A stretch of 64,000 bases of DNA, taken from assembly GCF_009712425.2 (NCBI RefSeq), contig NZ_VCJR02000001.1:186001-250000 (forward strand), given 5' to 3'. Made by a program: the position numbers and the translations under genes. This stretch comes from Aquisalinus luteolus. Lineage in GTDB: Bacteria; Pseudomonadota; Alphaproteobacteria; Caulobacterales; Parvularculaceae. Each line of letters starts with the position of its first letter. Position 1 is the first letter of the stretch. The notes beneath the pieces are model-generated. The model saw nothing but the letters and a program-made list of their open reading frames with translations. It had not been told where the DNA came from and did not search any database. This document shows positions 10,001-16,632 of this stretch, one piece after another.

Positions 10001-10217
10001 GGCCGTGGAAAGCCTGTCGCGTATCGCGCCGGTGGAAGGGGCGATCTATCTCAATCGCGGTATCACTGAACCCAAGAGTGCCTTTGTCGGTTCTGCCGGC
10101 CTGAGCATGCAGGTCAGCGAACGGGCGAACCTGTTTGGATCGGTCAAGACGCGTATGGGAGACGACACACGCTCCACCAGCGCCATGATCGGTCTGTCCG
10201 TCGATTTTGGCGGATAG
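4083..10217 (+). CDS. Large autotransporter (type Va) with duplicated beta-helix passenger
   Basis: A 2044-residue secreted surface protein. The start at 4083 has a strong GAGGAGG site upstream. The signal peptide ends near AAWAE (residue 39-40). The passenger is made of short turns rich in G, D, N and T (NTGDI, STGDI), typical of a right-handed beta-helix. It falls into two units, each opening with a C-x8-C pair (C41/C50 and C808/C817) and closing with similar modules. An Asp-Pro repeat linker (about 1641-1693) precedes the C-terminal beta-barrel (about 1760-2044), whose last strand ends in VDF followed by two extra glycines. It belongs with the preceding sigma factor and kinase. The substrate or adhesion target is unknown. 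A strong terminator follows. Confidence 0.9.
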   Translation: MTISTENRQGAMRRLLLAGASAAAMSILSAPAGFSAAWAECELVDNELVCTGDLTRGVRNPNDFTVPPVERLVIRDVTGDITPDTDLHGSNASEGIEFNAPFSSAENLYLTVDLGDFAIRTNGIDRPGNGVIFLGENSNLFADIKADIFAGSFLGSHGIVLGTAKSGNIDLVSEGLINVTGERSRGIYGVAMSTFEYVEVDGDTITIISPDRFPLGDANITLKHTGTVTTNGDNGHAVMSELGNGESRITFDGSITTYGEDSVGIFSRIYSGLIDIDSTATINTSGIRSAGIYATGLGGGGININSIGNVTTQGEESPGLYGDTEFGSVGIISEGDISTSGTQGFGIYAWSGDGGDAGVVSTGDITIGGDQAAGIFAHSAVGQAAVVSTGNVTVSGSASGGIVVEGGGDLAYINQTGEVSVADGYGLFATNTGDGDATILLDGSVTGSAGSGQNVVGAVARGEGSAVVDISQDSTITSLPGANASALAGVEGNGAGLVGVFNQGTLTSGNDGLQGMLLLQNGTGEILGYNYGTITTTGANAAAIDATSLGGDITIYTSGDISATGDGTDALVGQASEGAMVSIGVGPDVTVTGGSGTGSAIAVYGNADNDDPDALISIGTGSTVSALSGLAIYGEGGNEVITNRGTILGNIIMSDGESLLENLIGARYEPGDSIDLGDEGVLNNFGTLSPFGDGVIGTSVMRGDLVLQPEGTLFVDIMPDGTADILDIIGSIQLGGTLVINALSLLTDYTASTDFGIILTTEGFDGFFLDIIDNIPDLNFLPISANNGTAVILRLLAPQDAVSAPVGCTASGGIIVCAGTLNGGVTNFGANRNTTAYEVNGLTISDLAAPISIATAGSVGLGLNLRQSDPLVLDIDLGGNSLTMQGNSSWGIGAISDGDVTVNSSGNIRMNRTGRAINASSREGGNVSISHDGSIYTANPDSLGIVGFAYEDGDVNIDMSGAITMEYQGSVGIRAQTDDGDININYADGTLYGQGVQTIGMYLRTVNGDINLDSNADIFIDNDIAIDALVSGDGNIDAVLSNEIDAYFGFEDGAVQFIIDGNGNINVDNSATFETNGTAIYTRVNGTGDIDIVNTGIINESALDATAWGAFSQAIELRTANGSATLENSALVTGDDGAIYMGINGGDISFDNSGDIYGHTGTTIWLRVERNEAGEGGDVTFSNTADIYGFRELLKIEADGRVEVTNSGNMESTRTADDFGFKITSSGESETKDGSTDIVVINTGDITRTPPVPSRFSPTSGGVQIGHTGTNGTITFDNSGTITAGGQDAHGLYIGTTSENAYEVDGLELNTANATISTTGDIISSGTNGSGIRVANAEGVTADFMITGATVSGGTGDDAAGITTVLSEAGSAAIFRFDDGSVLNAESGKAYIGGLGNDHLWMAGTAEGSIDFGGGDDRLTLVDDGSVTGPIEFGDGDDTIAVSVSAGQTRMLDQFLTAATAVSGAENFMFDGEGRLDILDGMEGPLAGLMMMVQSGTMRFNATAGNSISIGPDGRLEGTGTVGSITNSGVLAPGNSIGTLTVSGDVVLESGSTLEIEIAADGTSDLISAGGQTSLGGMLQVDAIDILTSYMADTEYTIIESAGGISGAFESIMDNLPDLDAVVDLGTANTVLLALRASGTDPDPDVDPDPDTDPDPDTDPDPDTDPDPDTDPDPDTDPDPDTDPDTDPDPDTDPEGEEPDTEVENEPKFSDTSIVADALQSQVSLARAFSDGLIQRTREGLVQPGTVSTYETADGAEVTAWAQGEVQQINADGNGDAQETSPYESQNYGATLGVEYSSERPGQTLTAGVALGFGSNEVSSGLSEADVESLRLGAYGSMTTPRLRLSAAAVYSADDYEFVRGVAIAPYTVEGYGEADGQSMTARIDAAINLVPAGENGTSSWRAGPVFGVETVKGERDGYEETGLGILSHTFDDADMDATFVSAGASVEYASTGRNGPVTTYVDARYEHGFGDRAVESLSRIAPVEGAIYLNRGITEPKSAFVGSAGLSMQVSERANLFGSVKTRMGDDTRSTSAMIGLSVDFGG
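4203..8999 (+). repeat. Tandem duplication of the autotransporter passenger unit
   Basis: Unit 1 begins at C41 and unit 2 at C808, both with two cysteines exactly nine residues apart and followed by a GxLxxGVxN-like turn. Each unit ends with a matching closing module: GDLVL or GDVVL, then LGGTL or LGGML, LLTDY or ILTSY, and a final IIDNIPDL or IMDNLPDL. The middle beta-helix parts have diverged, so this is an old protein-level duplication rather than a recent DNA repeat. Confidence 0.7.
9003..9161 (+). repeat. Asp-Pro tandem repeat linker (DPDPDT units)
   Basis: About 53 residues of alternating Asp and Pro with Thr every sixth residue, from about residue 1641 to 1693 of the autotransporter. 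The coding DNA is a degenerate hexamer-type repeat of GAYCCNGAY codons. It separates passenger from barrel and would be a stiff, highly acidic and probably calcium-binding stalk. The antisense frames across it give long spurious open frames of Ser-Gly or Arg-Ile repeats. Confidence 0.85.
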
Positions 10218-10244
10218 GCAGGTCTTCTCATCGGGAAAAACAGG

Positions 10245-10276
10245 CGGAAGCGGGCATCCCCCGCTTCCGTTTTTTT
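10245..10276 (+). terminator. Rho-independent terminator after the autotransporter gene
   Basis: A perfect 10-bp stem (CGGAAGCGGG / CCCGCTTCCG) with a five-base loop is followed directly by seven T residues, 27 bases after the autotransporter stop codon. Confidence 0.92.
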
Positions 10277-10355
10277 GTGCGCGAGTTTCGGATTGTGAGG
10301 CCGGAATTGTGCGCCCATGCGTGCGGAAGCCTGTGGCAAGAATATCAAAAACGAA

Positions 10356-10369
10356 AATAAGGCTGTTAT
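10356..10369 (+). promoter_or_regulatory. Operator-like element AATAAGGCTGTTAT (site A)
   Basis: This 14-bp sequence upstream of the D-amino-acid operon is repeated exactly on the other strand at 22747-22760, and its 10-bp core TAAGGCTGTT occurs again at 16584-16593. It sits in AT-rich DNA about 120 bases before the first gene. The distribution fits a binding site of the locus's GntR-family regulator (22855-23559); that link is inferred. Confidence 0.6.
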
Positions 10370-10486
10370 AATTGATGAATTGGCTTGACTAATTAGGCCA
10401 AGTGGCAAATCCTCGACGACATGAAAAGCTTGATTGCCTGTCCTCAGCGGCAGCGATCGCGCCGCGGGATTTGAGAGAGGTGGAGA

Positions 10487-11524
10487 GTGCCAGCACGACT
10501 GACCATGACTGTCGAACGGGAGAAGTGGCCCCTGCGCGAGCCCTTCGCCATCACCGGGCACACCTTTGTCGACATCGATATCGTCGTTGTACGTTTAAGT
10601 GACGGCACACATACCGGCAGTGGCGAAGGCGTCGGTGTCTATTACTTCAAGGATACGTCGGCGGGCATGGAAAAAACGCTCAACGCCATCCGCGATGCCG
10701 TCGAGGCCGATCCGGGGCGTGAGGAGATCCAGTCTATCCTGCCGCCGGGCGGTGCCCGCAATGCACTCGACAGCGCCTATTGGGATCTCGATGCCCAGCG
10801 CCTCGGCAAATCTGCCTGGCAGCTGGCCGGGCTGGATGAGCCGAAGCCGCTCGTCACCACCTTCACCATCGGCGCCGGTGATCCGGAGACTGTCGGCAGG
10901 ACCGCGCTCTCCTTCAAGGGTGCGCAGGCGATCAAGATCAAGCTGACCGGCGAGCCGGTCGATGTCGATCGGGTCAACGCCGTGCGGCAGGCCTGCCCGG
11001 ATGTGTGGATCGGTGTAGATGCCAATCAGGGCTATACCCGCGCCTCGCTGGAAAAGGCGCTACCTCACTTTGCCGAGGCGGGTGTGGCGCTGGTCGAGCA
11101 GCCGCTGCCCATGGGGCAGGACCAGGACCTCGAGGGGCTTGAGTGCCCGATCCCCCTGGCTGCCGATGAGAGCGTCCAGAGCTTGCCGGATATCGCAGCC
11201 GTTGCACCGTATTATCATTACATCAACATCAAGCTCGACAAATGCGGCGGACTGACCGAGGGGCTGAAAATGGCAGGGGCTGCGCGCGAGCGCGGCATGA
11301 AGGTCATGGTCGGCAATATGGTCGGCACGGCCCTGTCGGTCGGGCCTGCCTATCTGCTCGGCCAGCTTTGCGATGTCGTCGATCTCGACAGCCCGTTCAT
11401 GCTCGGGTCCGACCGAAAACCACCTGTTCTTTACAAAGATGGATATGTCATATGCCCACCGGAAATCTGGGGATCGCGCCGCTCGACCAATCAGCCCGCC
11501 CCCGCGACACTCACAGCGACCTGA
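10487..11524 (+). CDS. dgcA: Enolase-superfamily N-acetyl-D-glutamate racemase / dipeptide epimerase
   Basis: A 345-residue muconate-cycloisomerase-group enzyme. Catalytic lysine K152 lies in the KIK motif, metal ligands are D178 (GVDANQ), E204 (VEQPL) and D227 (AADES), and the second lysine is K249 (NIKLDK). The start is a GTG at 10487 with GAGAGGTGG upstream; the next ATG (10505) lacks a ribosome site. Homologues are L-Ala-D/L-Glu epimerases, and when paired with a DUF1611 protein they act as DgcA, turning N-acetyl-D-glutamate into the L form. The DUF1611 gene follows directly, so DgcA is favoured. The normal family end (near EIWG) is extended by about 16 residues into the next gene, giving a 73-base overlap. 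First gene of a five-gene plus-strand run. Confidence 0.82.
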   Translation: MPARLTMTVEREKWPLREPFAITGHTFVDIDIVVVRLSDGTHTGSGEGVGVYYFKDTSAGMEKTLNAIRDAVEADPGREEIQSILPPGGARNALDSAYWDLDAQRLGKSAWQLAGLDEPKPLVTTFTIGAGDPETVGRTALSFKGAQAIKIKLTGEPVDVDRVNAVRQACPDVWIGVDANQGYTRASLEKALPHFAEAGVALVEQPLPMGQDQDLEGLECPIPLAADESVQSLPDIAAVAPYYHYINIKLDKCGGLTEGLKMAGAARERGMKVMVGNMVGTALSVGPAYLLGQLCDVVDLDSPFMLGSDRKPPVLYKDGYVICPPEIWGSRRSTNQPAPATLTAT

Positions 11525-12546
11525 CGACAGCGCTGGACCTGCCATCGCCCTATCTTCTGTTTCTGGGCGATGTCGACCAGAAGCCGTTCGCCAAGACCGC
11601 CTTCGGCATCCGCGACTGGGCGCCGGAGCGCTGCGTCGGCGAGTATGCCTGCGAAGGCAACGCGCTGTCGCTGGACCTGCCATTCATGTCGCCGCGGGAG
11701 GCAAGGGCAAAGGGCGCTCGGGCGCTGGTGATCGGTGTTGCCTCCATGGGCGGCCGGATCAAGCAGTCCTGGCACTCGCAACTGTTCGAGGCGGTCGAGG
11801 CAGGGCTCGATATCGTCAACGGCCTGCATCACCGTCTGGCCAGCGTGCCGGGCCTTGCCGATGCTGCCGCCGCAAAGGGCTCCAGGCTGATCGATATCCG
11901 GACACCACCGAAGGACTTGCCTACGGCGACCGGGCGCAAGCGCAGCGGCAAGCGGCTGCTGACCGTCGGCACGGACTGCGCACTCGGCAAGAAATATACG
12001 GCACTGGCCCTGACGCGGGCGTTCACCGAAAAAGGCCTCGATGCGGATTTCCGCGCGACCGGGCAGACCGGCATCATCATCGGTGGCGGCGGCATGCCGA
12101 TGGACGCGGTGGTCTCCGACTTTCTTGCAGGCGCAGCCGAGGTGCTGAGCCCCGATGCCCATGACGACCATTGGGATGTCATCGAGGGGCAGGGCTCCCT
12201 GCTGCATCCGACCTTTGCCGGCGTCTCGCTCGGCCTCTTGCATGGCTCGCAACCGGATGTGCTGGTCCTCTGTCATCAGGCCGGACGCGAGAAGATCCTC
12301 GGGCTGGAAGAAGACTTCCTGCTGCCGGACCTTGCCAGCGTCATCGACCTCAACCTTGTCCATGCCCGTCGCACCAATGCAGCCGCACGCTGTGCCGGGA
12401 TCAGCCTGAATACGGCCCACCTCTCCGACGGGGAGGCGGACGCCGCTATAGAGAGGGTCAGCCAGGAAACGGGATTGCCCTGTGCTGACCCGATCCGTGG
12501 CGGTGCCCGGTTCGACGCCCTGGTGGAGGCTTGCCTGACATCATGA
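11452..12546 (+). CDS. dgcN: D-glutamate N-acetyltransferase DgcN-like (DUF1611)
   Basis: A 364-residue DUF1611 protein. The family core begins at YLLFLGD (about residue 29) and includes a P-loop-like GTDCALGKKYT (residues 173-183) and the GQGSLLHP and LCHQAGR segments. In marine proteobacteria DgcN acetylates D-glutamate, and DgcA then racemises the product to N-acetyl-L-glutamate, which enters arginine or glutamate metabolism. The start at ATG 11452 lies within dgcA and gives an unusual N-terminal extension of about 25 residues; no later ATG, GTG or TTG precedes the conserved core. It overlaps the following permease gene by ATGA, which suggests translational coupling. Cytoplasmic. Confidence 0.82.
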   Translation: MPTGNLGIAPLDQSARPRDTHSDLTTALDLPSPYLLFLGDVDQKPFAKTAFGIRDWAPERCVGEYACEGNALSLDLPFMSPREARAKGARALVIGVASMGGRIKQSWHSQLFEAVEAGLDIVNGLHHRLASVPGLADAAAAKGSRLIDIRTPPKDLPTATGRKRSGKRLLTVGTDCALGKKYTALALTRAFTEKGLDADFRATGQTGIIIGGGGMPMDAVVSDFLAGAAEVLSPDAHDDHWDVIEGQGSLLHPTFAGVSLGLLHGSQPDVLVLCHQAGREKILGLEEDFLLPDLASVIDLNLVHARRTNAAARCAGISLNTAHLSDGEADAAIERVSQETGLPCADPIRGGARFDALVEACLTS

Positions 12547-13676
12547 ACACCGGCGCTTCCCCCTTCAGGCGGTTTGTCCTGCCCGGTCTCGCCTTCAAGG
12601 CGGTGGTGATCGGCGGTGGCTATGCAACGGGGCGGGAGCTGATCGAGTTCTTCTTCGATGCCGGGCCGCGCGGCGGGCTTTATGCGCTCGCCTTCGTGGC
12701 ACTGCTGTGGAGTGTCATCTGTACCATGACGTTCCTGCTCGCCTATGCGTGGCGGACCTATGATTACAAGTCCTTCTTCCAGAAAATGCTCGGGCCGTTC
12801 TGGCGGGTATTCGAGCTGGCCTACATCCTTTTCCTGCTGCTGATCCTCGCCGTGTTCGGCGCGGCGGCGGGCGAGATAGGCGCGAGCTTCGCGCCGGTGC
12901 CGGTCTGGGTCGGCACTGCGGTGTTTGCCGCCATGATCCTCGGTATCACGGCACTTGGCAATGAGTCGGTCGAGGGGCTGTTTCGTTATGCCGCGCTCTT
13001 TCTGTATGCGGTGTACGTTGTTTTCGCAGTTCTCGTTTACATGAAGTTCGGGGGTGAAGTGGGTGACGCCCTGTCGAGTGCCGGTACGACCGGCCCTTGG
13101 CTGGGCGATGCCTGGACCTATGCCGGCTATAATGTGGTCGGCGCGGTCGTGGTCCTGCCGGTAGTGCGTCACTTCACGAAGAGCCGCGACGCGGTGGTGG
13201 CGGGCATGCTCTCCGGCCCGCTGGCGGCGATACCGGCGATGATCTTCCTTGCCGCGATGACTGCCTTCTATCCGGCCATTGCTGATGAAGCACTGCCCGC
13301 GGAATATATCCTCGCACAGCTGGGCCAGCCGCTGTTTTATTTCGCCTTCCAGCTGATGATCCTGCTGGCCTTGCTGGAGACGAGTGTCGGTTGCGTCAAC
13401 GCGCTCAACGAACGCATCGCCAAGGCAATGGAGAGCAAGGGCAGGGTGATGACGCCGCGCCTGCGCACCGGCATCACCGTCATACTGATCGCATTCGCCA
13501 TGGTCGTCGCAACGCGGTTCGGCCTGATCGCGCTGATTGCCAGCGGCTACAGGTTCCTGGGGTACACGTTTATCGCCGTCTTCATCCTGCCGCTGTTCAC
13601 GGTGGGCGCCTGGCAGCTCTACCGGTTGCGCTCGCGAGAAGGTGGTAGCACAGACGGGGCTGGCGAGACGGCATAA
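12543..13676 (+). CDS. YkvI-like multi-pass membrane transporter
   Basis: A 377-residue inner-membrane protein with about ten hydrophobic helices. The opening GLAFKAVVIGGGYATGRELIEFF matches the YkvI group, distant relatives of amino acid/APC permeases. The ATG at 12543 overlaps the dgcN stop (ATGA) and has GGTGGAGG upstream; a TTG at 12531 is less likely. Position between DgcN and the D-aminoacylase makes it the candidate importer of D-glutamate or a related amino acid across the inner membrane. That substrate is inferred from context only, since members of this family have little experimental work that I know of. Confidence 0.72.
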   Translation: MNTGASPFRRFVLPGLAFKAVVIGGGYATGRELIEFFFDAGPRGGLYALAFVALLWSVICTMTFLLAYAWRTYDYKSFFQKMLGPFWRVFELAYILFLLLILAVFGAAAGEIGASFAPVPVWVGTAVFAAMILGITALGNESVEGLFRYAALFLYAVYVVFAVLVYMKFGGEVGDALSSAGTTGPWLGDAWTYAGYNVVGAVVVLPVVRHFTKSRDAVVAGMLSGPLAAIPAMIFLAAMTAFYPAIADEALPAEYILAQLGQPLFYFAFQLMILLALLETSVGCVNALNERIAKAMESKGRVMTPRLRTGITVILIAFAMVVATRFGLIALIASGYRFLGYTFIAVFILPLFTVGAWQLYRLRSREGGSTDGAGETA

Positions 13677-13726
13677 GACTGACATGACAAGTGCTGCCGC
13701 GGGAGCGGCGGAAAAGGAGTAGACTG

Positions 13727-15274
13727 ATGAAGATCCTGATCCATACCGCAATTGCATGGGCGATAACCGCTCTGGCGGCAGCCTGCGCCCAGCCTTACGA
13801 TATAGTGCTCACCGGCGGTCGGGTGATCGACCCGGAAACGGGCCTCGATGCCGTGCGCAATGTCGCCATAAACGGCGATCGTATTGCTGTAATCTCCGAA
13901 GAGGCGCTGGACGGCGAGACGGTACTCGATGTTAGTGGTTCTATCGTCGCGCCGGGCTTTATCGACCTGCATGCCCACGGACAGAATATCCCGGCTGCGC
14001 GGATGAAGGCGCTGGATGGCGTGACGACAGCGCTGGAGCTGGAATCAGGCGTGCTGCCTGTCGCCCAGTTCTATGACGATATCGCCGCCGAGGGCCGACC
14101 GATCAATTACGGCGCGGCGGCGGGCTGGGCCCACGCCCGTATCGCCGTGCTGGAGGATGTCGACCCGGCAGCCAATGTCGAATGGTTCCTGGAACAGTTT
14201 TCCCTGCCTGATTGGCAAAAGACGATTGCCGATGAGGACATGACGGCGGCCATCCTCACCCGGCTGGAAGAGGGCCTCGATGAAGGCGCCATCGGCATCG
14301 GCGTACTGCTCGGCTATGCACCGGAAACGGGGCACAAGGAGTATTATGCGGTCAACCAGCTGGCAGCGGACAAGGGCGTGCCGACCTTCACCCATGCCCG
14401 CTATTTGAACATGCTGGAGCCGCACAGCTCTTTCGAAGGCTTCCAGGAGATGATCGCCGTTGCCGCCTCAACCGGTGCGCAGATGCATATCAGCCATCTC
14501 AACAGTCTCAGTGTTACCGATATCGAGCTGATCGCCGATATGGTGGCCGAGGCGCAGTCAACGGGTGTCGACCTGTCTGTCGAGGCCTATCCCTATGGCG
14601 CCGGGGCAACCGGCGTTGGTGCAGCGATGTTCCGCGGCGAAGGCTGGAAGGAGCGTATCGGTGGCGTCGATTATTCCAACTTCACCCTTGCCGGGAAGCC
14701 GCTCGACAAGGAGACATTCGACCGCCTGCAGGCCGAGGCACCGGGTACGGAGATCATCATCCACTTTCTCGACCCGGCAAACGATGCACAGCATCAGGCG
14801 TTCCTTGACCGGTCGATCCTGTTTCCCGGTGGCGTGATCGCGTCCGATGGCGGTGACTGGGCTGTCGATGGAGAGCTGATCCTCGACGACACATGGCCTC
14901 TACCGGAGGGGGCCAAGGGCCACCCGCGCAGTGCCGGGACCTATGGCCGGTTCCTGCGGCAGTATGTTCGTGAACGGAGCATGCTGACCTGGCCGGAGGC
15001 GATTGCCAAGGCAAGCTATTATCCGGCGGAAATTCTCGGCAAGTCCGTGCCGCAAATGCGCGAACGCGGCCGGGTACAGGAAGGCGCGATTGCCGACATC
15101 ATCGTCATCGATCCTGAAGCGGTTTCAGACCGGGCGACATTCGAGACGCCCGGACTGAGCTCGGTCGGGTTCGATTACGTCATCGTCAGTGGCGAGATCG
15201 TCGTGCGCGATGGCGAGCTCGATGTCGATGCCATGCCGGGGCAACCGATCCGCGGCACTGTTGCCAGTGAATAA
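13727..15274 (+). CDS. N-acyl-D-amino-acid (D-glutamate) deacylase, lipoprotein
   Basis: A 515-residue amidohydrolase-superfamily enzyme. The metal-binding HAHG follows GFIDL early on, with a later HISHLNS and a C-terminal AIADIIVIDP typical of D-aminoacylases. The start is the ATG at 13727 (AAAAGGAG upstream). The N-terminus is a lipoprotein signal with lipobox LAAAC, so the enzyme is probably anchored outside the inner membrane. Relatives hydrolyse N-acyl-D-glutamate and similar compounds to the free D-amino acid. It would supply D-glutamate to the permease and to DgcN/DgcA encoded before it. The family usually works in the cytoplasm, so the lipobox is notable. Confidence 0.8.
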   Translation: MKILIHTAIAWAITALAAACAQPYDIVLTGGRVIDPETGLDAVRNVAINGDRIAVISEEALDGETVLDVSGSIVAPGFIDLHAHGQNIPAARMKALDGVTTALELESGVLPVAQFYDDIAAEGRPINYGAAAGWAHARIAVLEDVDPAANVEWFLEQFSLPDWQKTIADEDMTAAILTRLEEGLDEGAIGIGVLLGYAPETGHKEYYAVNQLAADKGVPTFTHARYLNMLEPHSSFEGFQEMIAVAASTGAQMHISHLNSLSVTDIELIADMVAEAQSTGVDLSVEAYPYGAGATGVGAAMFRGEGWKERIGGVDYSNFTLAGKPLDKETFDRLQAEAPGTEIIIHFLDPANDAQHQAFLDRSILFPGGVIASDGGDWAVDGELILDDTWPLPEGAKGHPRSAGTYGRFLRQYVRERSMLTWPEAIAKASYYPAEILGKSVPQMRERGRVQEGAIADIIVIDPEAVSDRATFETPGLSSVGFDYVIVSGEIVVRDGELDVDAMPGQPIRGTVASE

Positions 15275-15295
15275 GGCGAGTTGAGGAAGGCTGAC

Positions 15296-16396
15296 ATGAT
15301 GCAGCATCACACAGTGCAAGAGCCGACAGGCGTTCGTGATGGCGCGTCCCGCCTGCGCCTGCACAGGCTGGAGGGATATGACAGCCACGAGCGGGTGGTC
15401 CGGGTGGAAGACACCCGGTCCGGTCTGAGGGCGATCATCGCCGTACACTCGACGGCCCTCGGGCCTGCTGGTGGTGGGTGTCGCCTGTGGACCTATCGGT
15501 CTCAGGGGGAGGCAATTGCTGATGTGCTGAACCTGTCACGTGGCATGACTTACAAGAATGCGCTGGCCGATGTTGGTTTCGGGGGCGGCAAGGCTGTTAT
15601 CCTGGGGCCTGTACCGAAGACGCGGCGCGAGGATGTGTTCCGCAGTTTCGGCCGGGCGGTGAACATGCTTGGCGGCAAGTATATCACGGCAGAGGATGTC
15701 GGCGTCGCCGTCAGCGACATGGAACAGGTTTCGCGCGAAACGAAATTCGTTTGTGGGCTGAAGGAGAAGAACGGTATCGGTGGCGATCCGTCTCTCTTTA
15801 CGGCTCGCGGTGTTCTGCAGGGCATGAAGGCCGCAATGAAGGTGCGATATCAGGCCGGCAGCCTGAAAGGGGCCCGTGTTGCCGTTCAGGGGCTGGGCAG
15901 CGTCGGGGCGAAGCTGTGCGATCTTCTCGCCGCGGAAGGGGCAAGGCTAGTCGTCGCCGATATCGATGAGGAGCGAGCGGCCCGCTTGCAGGCCCGGCAC
16001 GGTGCAAGCAGGGCATCGCTGGAAACGATCTTGCTGGAAGATGTCGAGGTCGTTGCGCCATGTGCGCTTGGCGGGGCGATCACAGGCATGGTCGCGAAAA
16101 ACATGCGGGCAAAAGTCATCGCCGGGGCAGCGAACAACCAGCTCGCCAGCCGGGAGGTGGAAGACATCTTGCGGCGCAGGCATATCGCCTATGCACCCGA
16201 TTACGTGATCAACGCCGGCGGGATCATCATGGTCGCCGCGGAGTATCGCGGACAGTTCGATCCGACCTATGTACGACATGAAATCGACAGGATTTACCAG
16301 CGCACGGAGGAAATAGTCTCGACTGCCTTGCGCAGGGATGTTTCCACTGTCGCGGTCGCCAATGAGATGGTCGAACAACGATTGGCGAGGCGTTGA
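15296..16396 (+). CDS. NAD-dependent Leu/Glu/Phe/Val dehydrogenase
   Basis: A 366-residue amino acid dehydrogenase. The dimerisation/catalytic domain has the substrate loop PAGGGCR, K87 in TYKNALAD and K99 in GFGGGKAV, and the Rossmann fold has VQGLGSVG. It resembles leucine dehydrogenase, which reversibly deaminates branched-chain L-amino acids to keto acids with NAD. The start is ATG 15296, six bases after GAGGAAGG; a TTG at 15281 is upstream. Last gene of the run, 21 bases after the deacylase, so it probably finishes catabolism by deaminating amino acids freed from imported peptides. The exact amino acid specificity cannot be read from the sequence. Confidence 0.85.
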   Translation: MMQHHTVQEPTGVRDGASRLRLHRLEGYDSHERVVRVEDTRSGLRAIIAVHSTALGPAGGGCRLWTYRSQGEAIADVLNLSRGMTYKNALADVGFGGGKAVILGPVPKTRREDVFRSFGRAVNMLGGKYITAEDVGVAVSDMEQVSRETKFVCGLKEKNGIGGDPSLFTARGVLQGMKAAMKVRYQAGSLKGARVAVQGLGSVGAKLCDLLAAEGARLVVADIDEERAARLQARHGASRASLETILLEDVEVVAPCALGGAITGMVAKNMRAKVIAGAANNQLASREVEDILRRRHIAYAPDYVINAGGIIMVAAEYRGQFDPTYVRHEIDRIYQRTEEIVSTALRRDVSTVAVANEMVEQRLARR

Positions 16397-16632
16397 TGGT
16401 ACGTGCCACGTTGAGTTATCAGACAATGAAAGCGCAATCTGCAGTATGCGAATGTTCCGTGTCACGGGAATGCGCATGGCAGTTGCATGCAGTCATGTGC
16501 TTTTGTCGCAACACAAAAATACAACATGATATTCGGGGTAATTTGGCAGGTTTCAAGATTCATAAAAGTGTCTTATTATAATTTAAGGCTGTTTAGTTAG
16601 CTTTCAGGGCTTGGGAAAGAGGGAGACATTCT
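16397..16632. other. Intergenic region before the TonB-dependent receptor gene
   Basis: No convincing gene. It contains an imperfect inverted repeat TTCCGTG-T-CACGGGAA (around 16453-16468), an AT-rich promoter-like stretch near 16565-16600 that includes operator-like site B, and a GGGAGA ribosome site before 16633. Confidence 0.6.
16584..16593 (+). promoter_or_regulatory. Operator-like element TAAGGCTGTT (site B)
   Basis: Ten-base core identical to sites A (10358-10367) and C (complement of 22749-22758), about 40 bases before the TonB-dependent receptor start and embedded in an AT-rich promoter-like stretch. Confidence 0.5.

Noticed and set aside
10046-10561. A 171-codon minus-strand frame across the end of the autotransporter gene
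   Set aside because: It runs through a strong plus-strand terminator and the dgcA promoter region and has no recognisable domain.
12276-13757. A 493-codon minus-strand frame opposite dgcN and the permease
   Set aside because: Low-complexity, His/Gln/Arg-rich antisense product spanning two real genes and their junction.
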